A DNA stretch of 64,000 nucleotides from Pinus tabuliformis (taxonomy: Eukaryota; Streptophyta; Pinopsida; Pinales; Pinaceae), in NCBI GenBank assembly GCA_031772625.1, contig CM062808.1:144066605-144130604 (forward strand). Direction: 5' to 3'. Below, piece by piece: positions 12,100 through 19,993 of this stretch. The notes below the pieces were generated by a model, which was not told the origin of the DNA, searched no databases, and was given only the letters and a program-made list of their open reading frames with translations. Numbering within the stretch: the first letter of the stretch is position 1; each line of letters begins with the position of its first letter. Both the position numbers and the translations under genes were made by a program.

Positions 12100-12637
12100 T
12101 CTTTGTCTCTTCTCTCCTCTGATGAAGGATGTGGTCTGGGGGGTCTCTTTCTCTCAACTGATAGGCCATATCAGAATCAAAACCATCAGGGAAGTTATAA
12201 AGAGCCAAATCAGGAGGGGGCCTTAAGTTCTGGGGGATAGCATTGTATATGTTGTTAAACCTAGCACAATACTCCAAAACCGTTTCTTGGGGACCTCTTT
12301 TAATAGTGTTATATTCACCAAGTATATGGTGGGGATCTCTCTTTTTTTCCCATCTGTTGGTAAATTCCTGGTATAAAACTTCAGGGGTTAAAATGGAATT
12401 TGCATTTAAGGATCTAAACCAAGTTCTGACATCTCCAGTTAAGCTTTGAACAAAGATTCTCATCCTGACGCTGTCATCATCTATTTCATAGGTCTCAAAG
12501 TGGTCTTGCATCTTTTTAGCATGCTGGATGGCTGTCAAAGGCCCATGGGAGTCAAAAAATGAGAGTCTGGTTTGATAGTCTTGGGGTAGGGCTGGAGCAT
12601 TGGCTGGTATCTGCAGAGGTGCATACCTGTTAGCCAT
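12092..12637 (-). CDS. Retrotransposon gag (capsid domain)
   Basis: 181 codons from the first ATG. The central part follows the gag capsid family: SFFDSHGPLTAIQHAKKM, then DDDSVRMRIFVQSLTGDVRTW, then EFTNRWEKKRDPHHILGEY, then ETVLEYCARFNNIYNAIP. The capsid would coat the RNA in cytoplasmic particles. There is no zinc knuckle, unlike most gypsy gags. The same frame stays open for 123 codons upstream (12638-13006) with no ATG, encoding a Pro/Ser-rich stretch, so the natural N-terminus may be longer through splicing or a non-AUG start. The 3' end overlaps the coiled-coil ORF. No internal stop is present. Confidence 0.8.
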   Translation of the reverse strand: MANRYAPLQIPANAPALPQDYQTRLSFFDSHGPLTAIQHAKKMQDHFETYEIDDDSVRMRIFVQSLTGDVRTWFRSLNANSILTPEVLYQEFTNRWEKKRDPHHILGEYNTIKRGPQETVLEYCARFNNIYNAIPQNLRPPPDLALYNFPDGFDSDMAYQLRERDPPDHILHQRREETKIE

Positions 12638-13223
12638 ATTTATTGGATTTATAGGGTTAATGGGAACAAATGGGACAACTGGGATTACAGGTGTAACGGG
12701 GTTAATAGGATGGGTAACAAGTGGGGAACTGGTTGAGTGAGTATGTGCAGATGGTGAAGATGGAAGGGGAGGACTTTGAGGGGTTGATGATGAACTAGGG
12801 GAATTGGGTGTGGAACGGAAAAGAACTTTGCAAGGAGTGGGAATGAGGATAGGTTGTTCTGACCTTATATCTGAATCAGCAGGCTTGTCCTGCTTTTGCT
12901 GTCTCCTTATGTTCTTTGGAATGATATTTGGGTTATCAACAATGATGGGTTGATCAGGGTCAGGGTTTGCCCTAGTATGCCTTGGGTTTCTTTTGGGAGC
13001 CAGCTTCTAAGTATTGCTTTGGAACTTTATACAGAAGTTTTGTATGTACAAGGGCTAGATAAGAATTCTGAAATGACTATATATGTTTCAAAGCTAGGAT
13101 AAGTTTCCCTAGTTAGCTCTTCCCTAAGGTTGTCCCTGTATCAGAGAAACAGTCCTAAGACGTCTTGGCTAGTTTCAGGCTTGATGAAAGCTTTGGAAGA
13201 TAGATAGTAATTGAATAATCTTA
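12638..13223 (-). other. Leader between primer site and gag, with ATG-less open frame
   Basis: Positions 13006 down to 12638 are open in the gag frame for 123 codons, starting just after a TAG at 13007-13009. The product would be Pro/Ser/Ile-rich (for example SSTPQSPPLPSSPSAHTH) and has no Met. Upstream, the minus strand reads a pyrimidine-containing TTTCTCTGATACAG that could act as a splice acceptor, but this is only a guess. Confidence 0.45.
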
Positions 13224-13241
13224 TCCCCAGTTGAGTCGCCA
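13224..13241 (-). other. Primer binding site of the pol-less element
   Basis: On the minus strand this reads TGGCGACTCAACTGGGGA, starting 4 bases after the LTR-like repeat. It differs at one position from the site of the nested Tat-like element at 23806-23823 (TGGCGACTCCACTGGGGA), and it begins with TGG, the complement of a tRNA CCA end. It suggests the same primer tRNA as the Tat-like elements in this window. Confidence 0.75.
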
Positions 13242-13245
13242 ATTA

Positions 13246-13361
13246 TGTTAACACCCAGGTTGTTCCCTATGACTCCCAAGGGAATACGGCCGGGGTAACC
13301 ACTAACCAATCTTTTAATCACTGTTTCTAGCCAAACAGTGATCAGAGAGGGCTCTCTCTTT
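13246..13361 (-). repeat. 116-bp terminal repeat, internal copy (end of 5' LTR)
   Basis: Identical to 8983-9098. It directly precedes the primer site on the minus strand, the normal place for the end of a 5' LTR. The last seven codons of the 659-codon ORF and its stop lie inside it, so that ORF runs into the LTR-like sequence. If the LTR extends to 17293 it would be about 4.05 kb. Confidence 0.75.
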
Positions 13362-15321
13362 CCCTCTTTCTGGTCAAGTCCTCCTTCTGTGGGGTTTGGA
13401 GGACTGAGGTGTCTACATTGGTGTCTGTCCTGGGAGGCACCTCTGTTTGGGGCTGCTGCTCTGTGGAACCAGGTAGATCTGTGTCCTTTTCCTGCTGCAA
13501 GGGCTGCTGTCCACTAGTCTGTGATTTTTCTTGTTGCTGCCCCAATTCCTGCTGTTCCATCTCTTCTTGCTGCTGTAGCAAGGTGTCAACCTGTTCTTCT
13601 GTTAATATAGGTGGCTGTTCCACCTGTTTGCCTTTGTCTTTGCTTGCTGCTTGGGTTGTCTGCTCAGTAGTTTGCTGTTGTGCTGCTGATGTTGTGGTGG
13701 CTGCTCCGATTTGCTTCCTATAGGAGATGGGCACCTGTCCACAAGTTTCCAAGTCAGCTTGTTTTTGGACATTTCTAGCCTCTTGCTCAAGTATTTCTTC
13801 ATTAGTCATTTGTTCCACTAATGTACCCTCTTCCCAATCTGGTGCATTGGCATACTTTTCAATTTCAGGTAATCTTGCATGTGCATAGTTGCCTAATTTG
13901 TATCTGATCCTCCTGAGGGAAATAGAGTGGTTAGGGTCATAGGGAATCCACTCAAAACTGGTTTTCAATTGGAGTCCTTCCAGGATCCTGTCTGCCTCTT
14001 TCCACCCTTCCTCCTTCCTGTTGTATAGGAAGGGACCTAGCTGGTTTCTCACCTTCAATTGTGATTTCTTGTTTCTACTCTGAAAGTGAAGGTAGTCTGA
14101 GTTCCCAAATTGCCTGAAATATTCTAAGGCAAAAAGCCTCATGGGAACATACCTTGGCAACCTAAATGGATTTAATTCACAGCCATATACCCTAATGACT
14201 GTGTGATTCTGGTAGAAGTACCAATTGCCGATGTTGTAGAGCTTATTCAAGTGGAGAATTCTCCTCATATCATCGGTTAGTCTAGGAGGAGGGGCACCTT
14301 GCAGCACTGTTAGGGCTGGATGAACAAATAAATCAATAAACTCACAGTATGTATAGGGTGATACTGAGGTACAATGAAACACAGGGGTCCAGAAAACAAC
14401 TGATCTTGGGCTTCCTTGGGCATTGAGTGGCCTCAAAGGAACAGAGAAGGTAGCTGGCTGGTTGAAAAGGAACAGATGGTATATATAGGAGGTATACCTG
14501 AACAGCCTCTCCCTCCTCAAATTCATGAACTGGTCATGGATCTTCTCTGCTATATAAGTAGCATAATCATATTGCACAGCTGGAGGCTTACCAGGGGCAA
14601 ATATAGACAGCATTGCCATTATACTGTCATCTACATCTTCCAACCCTCTGAATCCCAGGACATAGCCAATCAAGTCCACCATCATCCTGCCCAACTCATT
14701 TAGGTATTGGTACCCAATGGGAGGGGTTCTGACTGCTTCAGAGCTTGGTGTGACAAATAGTTGGTTGATTTTGACAATCTGGTCATTAGACAGCTTGCTC
14801 CCTCTCTTTATTAAATCCTGCATGGATAGAGGGGTCAGTTTCTTGGCTGTATGGAAATGCAGCATCTGGTTTATACTTTCTGGAGTGATCTGGAACAGGA
14901 CTAGGCCTGTGGGGCTAATGACTGCCCTTTGGCTGGGGTCATAGCATTCCTGGCAGCTATAAATGAGCTCTGGCATGGGATTGACTTGGGGAAGGTTGTA
15001 TATGGGCAAATTTGACTCCCAAATCCCCAAGATATCTGCTCCACTCATGTGCTGGGCTCTTAATTCATTGAGCATTAGGATATTATACTTGGTTCCCATG
15101 GGGAACCAGTCCATCATCTGGTAGTCCATGTCTCCCAGGGGTTTCCATGCCAATTCTTGGTGGGGAGCATTAATGGGCTTGATATTGAGAGCAATAGGGG
15201 TCTCCATAACTTTTGAAGGTGCAAAATATTGCAGTTTGACAGGTAAATTGGTAAAACACAGACTGCAGGTGGCCCTCTGTGGAAAATAGTTGATATTCTG
15301 AATTGTCAAAGGGGAATTCAC
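13342..15321 (-). CDS. 659-codon ORF of unknown function, possibly LTR-encoded
   Basis: An ATG-started frame of 659 codons without a stop. The first 430 residues are an ordered, aromatic-rich globular region with many Tyr, Phe and Pro (for example HDQFMNLRRERLFRYTSY and YNIGNWYFYQNHTVIRVYG). The last 120 residues are strongly Gln/Thr-rich, with runs such as LLQQQEEMEQQELGQQQEK, and end in a basic RKRERESPL tail. The globular part recalls the large accessory ORFs of plant Tat/Ogre elements and plant mobile-domain proteins, but I cannot name a family. A CxxC..CxxC-like arrangement is absent. The stop falls inside the 116-bp repeat just before the primer site, an odd place for a normal internal ORF. 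TGACGTCA sites lie about 500 bp upstream. Translation from this ATG looks plausible, but no experiment is implied. Confidence 0.75.
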   Translation of the reverse strand: MNSPLTIQNINYFPQRATCSLCFTNLPVKLQYFAPSKVMETPIALNIKPINAPHQELAWKPLGDMDYQMMDWFPMGTKYNILMLNELRAQHMSGADILGIWESNLPIYNLPQVNPMPELIYSCQECYDPSQRAVISPTGLVLFQITPESINQMLHFHTAKKLTPLSMQDLIKRGSKLSNDQIVKINQLFVTPSSEAVRTPPIGYQYLNELGRMMVDLIGYVLGFRGLEDVDDSIMAMLSIFAPGKPPAVQYDYATYIAEKIHDQFMNLRRERLFRYTSYIYHLFLFNQPATFSVPLRPLNAQGSPRSVVFWTPVFHCTSVSPYTYCEFIDLFVHPALTVLQGAPPPRLTDDMRRILHLNKLYNIGNWYFYQNHTVIRVYGCELNPFRLPRYVPMRLFALEYFRQFGNSDYLHFQSRNKKSQLKVRNQLGPFLYNRKEEGWKEADRILEGLQLKTSFEWIPYDPNHSISLRRIRYKLGNYAHARLPEIEKYANAPDWEEGTLVEQMTNEEILEQEARNVQKQADLETCGQVPISYRKQIGAATTTSAAQQQTTEQTTQAASKDKGKQVEQPPILTEEQVDTLLQQQEEMEQQELGQQQEKSQTSGQQPLQQEKDTDLPGSTEQQPQTEVPPRTDTNVDTSVLQTPQKEDLTRKRERESPL

Positions 15322-17293
15322 CAGCTAGCAATTGAAATACTGCTGGTGTCTGGTGACAGAGCCTCTTTGTGGCCTAATTGAACTTCTTGCAGTAGTTCAA
15401 TGGTGTTTAGCAGGAATTTTGCCGGGAAAACGCAGAATTGCAGAGTTTTAGGTGAATTGCAGGTTTCTAAGGCTCTGCAGGTATTTGTTGGCCCTCACAG
15501 TGACAATGGTGGATGAATAACTGGATTCTAACGGTGAAAATGTCGTTTTTATGGTTCTACTATCCCTGTGAGCAGTTTTAAGCTTAATGCAGGTCGTATG
15601 GAAGGCGAGACAGTCTAAATACCTGTAATTCGACGTGCAGAGGTTGTGGTAAGGTGTACAGTAGCTGCTGAGGAGGTCGCCTTGGCTGAATCGACTGGTT
15701 GGCGGAAATCCGGGCGCAAATGGTTGAGCAGAGCGTCCAACAGAAATAACAGTAAAATGGTGAAAAACACGGGTAAAATTGGTAAATATGGGTTTTTTAC
15801 CAACTTGGCGCTTTTTTATGATGACGTCAGCATGACGTCATTGGTGGGTCACGGTGATGTGACGTCAGCTGACGTCATCGGAGAGGACGTGGCAGTGGGT
15901 GAATGGTCAAAGGGGCGGTGAGGTGGCAGCCCAGTCAGCAGTGAGGTGGACCAATAAGAAAGGCGGGTACGAGCGGAGAAAGACGTGGCGGTGGGTCAGC
16001 GGCAAACCGGTGGTGGTCAAACCGTAGCGGTCACGGTTATAGCCTTAACCGCCGCGGTTTCTCGGGGCGGTTTGAGTACGGCGCAGAAGCTGTCAGACCC
16101 GGCTCCGAGATATGTGAACGCTTGACGTGTGGAGGAGGCGTGACGAGGCGCAACGTCACTTTCTCGGGACTTAACGTGCGGTCATCGGATGTGCTCCGAT
16201 ATTGATGAGGACCGTCGGATCTGATGGGCTTGATCCGACGGCTGGCGGAGGAGGAAGGTGCACGTTCGATAATATGGGCGGAAAATATTAAAGTTTATGG
16301 GTTTTGTATGGTTTTTTCAAATGTTTTTATTCAACCAGTCATGCGATAGTATTGAGGAAGGTGCCAGAGGCGGGTTTTGATTTTTGTAACCTTTGCAAAG
16401 GATTTTATAGGCCAATGGGGTTTGGAGAGGGGTTTTACCAATGCAGAGGTGATTTGAGGGTCATTTAGCTTGCAGCAAAGGGGAAATGGTGGAAATAGGT
16501 TCACCACAGTGGCCTGGTGCCATTATGGTCCCTTTTGAAGAATGCTCGGCTATTATGCCCAGGGGAGGGAATATACATAAGATTTGGGGCTTTATACACC
16601 TTAGTGTTAGTATTATTAGGGGTAGGGGTAAAATAGGGGAGCTATATAGTAGAATTAGGAGTTAGTATAAGTGAAGGTGGGGGATTTAGAAAGGGGGTGT
16701 TAGTGATGGAGTAGAGGGGGAAAAGAGAAGTTAATGATGCTCTTTACTGTGAGTCCATGGAATTCACCACCTTGTTTGCTGATATATTTATTGCCTTGGC
16801 AAAACATCTTTTGACAACTGTGTAATGGTGAACATATCCTTTCTGCAACCACAACTGCCTACCCAACTATTTCACCTAGCATTTTTTGTTTCTTCTTGGA
16901 GGGGCACTTGGACTTGCAACCCTCAATTGCCTTTTCTTTTCTTTGGCTTTTTCCTTTTTCTCTCTATCTACTTCTACCCTTATCTCTTCCAAGGTCCCAG
17001 ATTAGACTTTTGGGAACCTTTGTTTCTCTACCTGAACTACTTGTCTGCCAAGATTAAGCTGTTTGGACAGACATCTTTCTCTATTCTACAACTCAAAATT
17101 GAAACATGGCATGATCCAGTTTAAACTGTTGAATCATCCACAAAATTTGTAATAAGGTCCTCAATATTTGGAGTACTTCACACACTTCTGATTTCCTGGA
17201 AATATGGGATCTTTGTAGTAGCAAAGCAGAGCATATTTGGATTTTCAATAATCAATCATGAAATATGAAACCTATTACTATAGGTATCCAACA
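15322..17293 (-). promoter_or_regulatory. Promoter-like region upstream of the 659-codon ORF
   Basis: About 2 kb without an assignable ORF. Positions 15800-16270 are GC-rich with many CGG and ACGT words, in contrast to the AT-rich surroundings, and include the TGACGTCA cluster. From 16560 to 16740 the plus strand is very purine-rich (AGAAAGGGGG, AGAGGGGGAAAAGAG). A 99-codon plus-strand frame at 16825-17124 has no family resemblance and is probably chance. If the LTR model is right, this is U3. Confidence 0.45.
15822..15877. promoter_or_regulatory. Cluster of four TGACGTCA bZIP-type sites
   Basis: Perfect TGACGTCA palindromes lie at 15822-15829, 15833-15840, 15860-15867 and 15870-15877. They form two pairs with 11- and 10-bp spacing. 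TGACG pairs about one helical turn apart are known plant TGA/bZIP targets (as-1-type elements). The cluster is about 500 bp upstream of the 659-codon ORF start. Confidence 0.7.
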
Positions 17294-17781
17294 TAATCGT
17301 CAAAGTCAAATGAAAATCCCCGGAGGCCATGAGTTATCGCTATTATAACAAATCTATAAACAATACTCACAACGGAGGGAATCCAGTGGTGCGTTGTCTT
17401 TAATGAATAAAATATCCAGCGTTCGGTTGTCTTTAATGAATAAAATACTTATCAATGTATAGATTAATATTAACTCTCACGTAGGAACATCCCAAACCAC
17501 GTGCCCCCTCCCCACTTGCATAAATGATTTAAAAGAAAAGTAAGTAGTGTGTTAATATAATGTATCTCACTGGGATAAACCATTTAAAATGGGGCAGCAG
17601 TTGTCACGCAACTCCATTAATGAATCCTTAAAGTCAAAGGACAATCCCGGGAATCTGGCGATGAGTTGTCGCGATTATAACAACTATAAACAATACTCAG
17701 CGTTGAATAGTCTTTTAATGAATAAAATACTTATAACCTCGTGAGCATTGAGAAAGTTCTTATGCAGGCCTCCTTGCCCTG
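17294..17781. repeat. Degenerate satellite-like tandem region
   Basis: Two related blocks can be aligned: about 17298-17400 (CGTCAAAGTCAAATGAAAATCC ... ATTATAACAAATCTATAAAC) and about 17616-17720 (CTTAAAGTCAAAGGACAATCC ... ATTATAACAACTATAAAC). Both are followed by variants of GTCTTTAATGAATAAAAT. The same words occur at 8845-8982, on the other side of the pol-less element. Confidence 0.6.
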
Positions 17782-17791
17782 CTTTCCCAAC

Positions 17792-17975
17792 GGCAAATCC
17801 TATTTCCAACCCCATTGAAACATAAATGCAGTCTGACATGCAGGGAGTTAACAATTTTCTTGCTGCTAAAACGTCAAAGTCAATTTTGAAAGAAATGTAA
17901 ATGCAAAGAAACTGCTATACTCCCTGCATGTCAGACTGCATTTATGTTTCAATGGGGTTGGAAATAGGATTTGCC
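17792..17975. mobile_element. 184-bp MITE with perfect 57-bp inverted repeats (Mutator-like)
   Basis: The arms 17792-17848 and 17919-17975 are exact reverse complements over 57 bp, beginning GGCAAATCCTATTTCC. The element is flanked by identical 10-bp copies of CTTTCCCAAC (17782-17791 and 17976-17985). Long inverted repeats with 9-11 bp target duplications are characteristic of Mutator-like elements. It has no coding capacity, so it would need a transposase in trans. Perfect arms and duplications indicate a recent insertion. It would also form a strong hairpin if transcribed. Confidence 0.85.
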
Positions 17976-17985
17976 CTTTCCCAAC

Positions 17986-18338
17986 ACACATGCGACTCAT
18001 AATTTCCATGTGGGAGGGCTATTAATGCTCAAGTCCTGTGTATAACTCGTGTTCATCACCCCCCAACGGGGATTTTTTTTAAGTTATTTTACTTAAAAAA
18101 AATGGGAATTAGAGAATGTAAATTCATTATAAAATTCTAAACAATAGTACAACGAAGAATCCACACCTTTTTCAAATAGATTAATTACACCGAAGGTATT
18201 CTATAAGGGTGTGTTCGCCTACCAACCTTTATCGTTTATCGATAACTAATCCAAGAACAACATATATCCTCAAATTTGATTGGTTTATGCCACTTATTTT
18301 CCTCTACACGCAACCAATTCCATTGAAGTATCACATAG
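17986..18338. other. Unassigned spacer before the outer LTR
   Basis: No gene seen. It contains a small perfect hairpin at 18073-18102 (TTTTTTTTAAGT / ACTTAAAAAAAA, 6-base loop). Confidence 0.5.
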
Positions 18339-18921
18339 TGTTGGGCATGGAATCCCCTTGAGGCATGTTTTGGGGCTTAAAGCCCAAGTGTTGACCAAGT
18401 CCTTTGTAAAAGCTCCGCAAATTGTGGGCACGGAGCGCAAAGTCATAATAGAGTCACAGGGTTGCCCACCCTAGTTTTTGTAATGTAATGTTGGCTTGAT
18501 AAACTTACCTATGGTCTACGGACCATGGGATTGTATAAATAAAGCGAGCCTCTAAGGAAGAAAGGATAAGGATGGATGGAAGTATGATGAGTCTAAGTAC
18601 TTGAGTTGAAGTGAAAAGTGGGTCTTTAGGTCGTAGAGTAGGAGAAGGCTCTGCAGCTGAATGCGCAAAGGCTTAGTAGTTCGCAGCTGAGTGCGTGGAC
18701 CCCTGCAGCTGAGTGCGCAGGACAAGTCGAGTCTATAATTGTTTGAAGAATTAATAAAGAGAAGCTTACCATATTTCGTTGTATCTTTTCCCGTTTTAAT
18801 GTATGATTGGGTATAAATTGCAAGTTTACTGTTTATTTACATGCGCGAACTTATATGAATGTGTTGTATAAATAAGTATAACGTAAGACATCCATTTACG
18901 CGAGGACAAGGAAGAGCTTGC
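18339..18921 (+). repeat. 5' LTR and leader start of the outer gypsy element
   Basis: Begins TGTTGGGCATGG and matches 279-542 from 18341 to 18605. A TATA box (TATAAATA) lies at 18534-18541. Three copies of GCAGCTGAGTGCG or a one-base variant follow at 18653, 18683 and 18704. The exact LTR end is not certain because the Tat-like element is inserted at 18927 and no second full LTR is in the window. The element resumes at 43703. Confidence 0.6.
18653..18718. repeat. Three-copy GCAGCTGAGTGCG repeat in an LTR
   Basis: Copies at 18653 (with GAATGCG), 18683 and 18704, spaced 30 and 21 bp, just downstream of the TATA box. A possible transcribed-leader repeat; function unknown. Confidence 0.7.
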
Positions 18922-18926
18922 ACAGG

Positions 18927-19977
18927 TGTTTCTGGGAAAACTAGTATTCCTAAAGAATGCTAGCCCTCTAGGTTTGACAGCTACTCTAGAAACAACAGTT
19001 TAAAGCAATTCAACGATTTCTTCTATGTGTAACAGATAAGAGAAAGATAATGGAACCAACCTAGAACTTCCGCTTAATCCCTTACTTGATCTCTCTCCAC
19101 TTTGACAGATCCCATAACTCCTCCCCGTACTTAACATGCTTAGAGAGTACCTGCACAAGTACAGCAACAAAGAACCATCAAAGCATCGTGATCTATTACA
19201 ACATAAACATTACAGAATCAGATATATAATGAACAAATGATAGTATTCACAAATGATAACATTCACAATTGCCCAAGAATATGGAAGAAAACTTGAAGAA
19301 ATTTATTAATAGAAAGGAGAATTACAACCCAGTTGTTTGATCCAGCATCATGCTCCTAGCTTCAATCCTTCTTCACCTCATGAAATAGTAAGATCACACC
19401 AACAATACAATACGCTTTCCTCAATTACAAATTATCAACACTTCCTTGCAATTCATAGTATTCCAGCCTCTAAATCTCTTAGATGAGGGATCCATTTATA
19501 GATGTGTGCAAGGGTGTGAGTCATCCATGGGGTGTGATTAGTGTCATTCCACTTGTTACAGTTGATTCCATAAGAGAAGGGATTGGAGATTTTCTTAGAT
19601 CCCTTACTCATCCTTGGGCGAATTCAGAGAGGCAAGTGGCATATGAGAAGTTTCTAGAAGATTCCATGAACAACCACCTAGAAAACTGTCTTGGACATTT
19701 GTCCATCCTCGCCCATCGCACCCTATAGAAGGCCTAAACAATATGCCTCGCACCCTGGCAGTGTACCACTCAGTATGCATCGCACTTTGCCAGTGGAGCA
19801 GTCAGTATGGTTCAATTCAGGCAATTTCCGGATGGTTTCTCAGATGGAACTTTTGGGGAATGATGTATTCAGATGACTATGTTCCTTTAGGGTATGAAAA
19901 AACTCTTTTAGGGGTTGATGAGCCCTAATACATTGACATATAAGTTTGGGGTTGATGTGCCCAATATGTCTATAACA
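18927..19977 (-). repeat. 3' LTR of the Tat-like element
   Basis: 1051 bp, beginning TGTTTCTGGG and ending CTATAACA on the plus strand. Pairs with 42647-43697. Short open frames in it (for example 19483-19728) recur in the other LTR and are not genes. Confidence 0.9.
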
Positions 19978-19993
19978 GTTGCCCCCTAAAGTA
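19978..19993 (-). other. Polypurine tract of the Tat-like element
   Basis: The minus strand reads TACTTTAGGGGGCAAC directly before the LTR start TGTTATAG. The nested element has the nearly identical TACTTTAGGGGGCATC at 31107-31122. Confidence 0.8.

Larger units (their letters stand above)
8983..17293 (-). mobile_element. Minus-strand LTR element with gag and two long unknown ORFs, no pol
   Basis: The left end begins TGTTAACACCC and the proposed right end finishes CCAACA, giving TGTT..AACA termini. GAATC (8978-8982) and TAATC (17294-17298) are a candidate 5-bp target duplication with one mismatch, and the same satellite family flanks both sides. A minus-strand primer site at 13224-13241 follows an internal copy of the terminal sequence. 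The order on the minus strand is promoter-like leader, 659-codon ORF, 116-bp repeat, primer site, gag, 622-codon ORF, 116-bp repeat. No protease, RT, RNase H or integrase motif is seen, so it should depend on other elements. The right boundary is inferred and could be wrong by some hundreds of bases. Confidence 0.6.

Noticed and set aside
13409..13723. 104-codon Cys/Ser-rich plus-strand frame
   Set aside because: It is the antisense of the Gln-rich tail of the 659-codon ORF; CAG/CAA runs read backwards give Cys/Leu-rich frames.
16825..17124. 99-codon hydrophobic plus-strand frame
   Set aside because: No family resemblance; Phe/Leu-rich reading of a pyrimidine-rich stretch.
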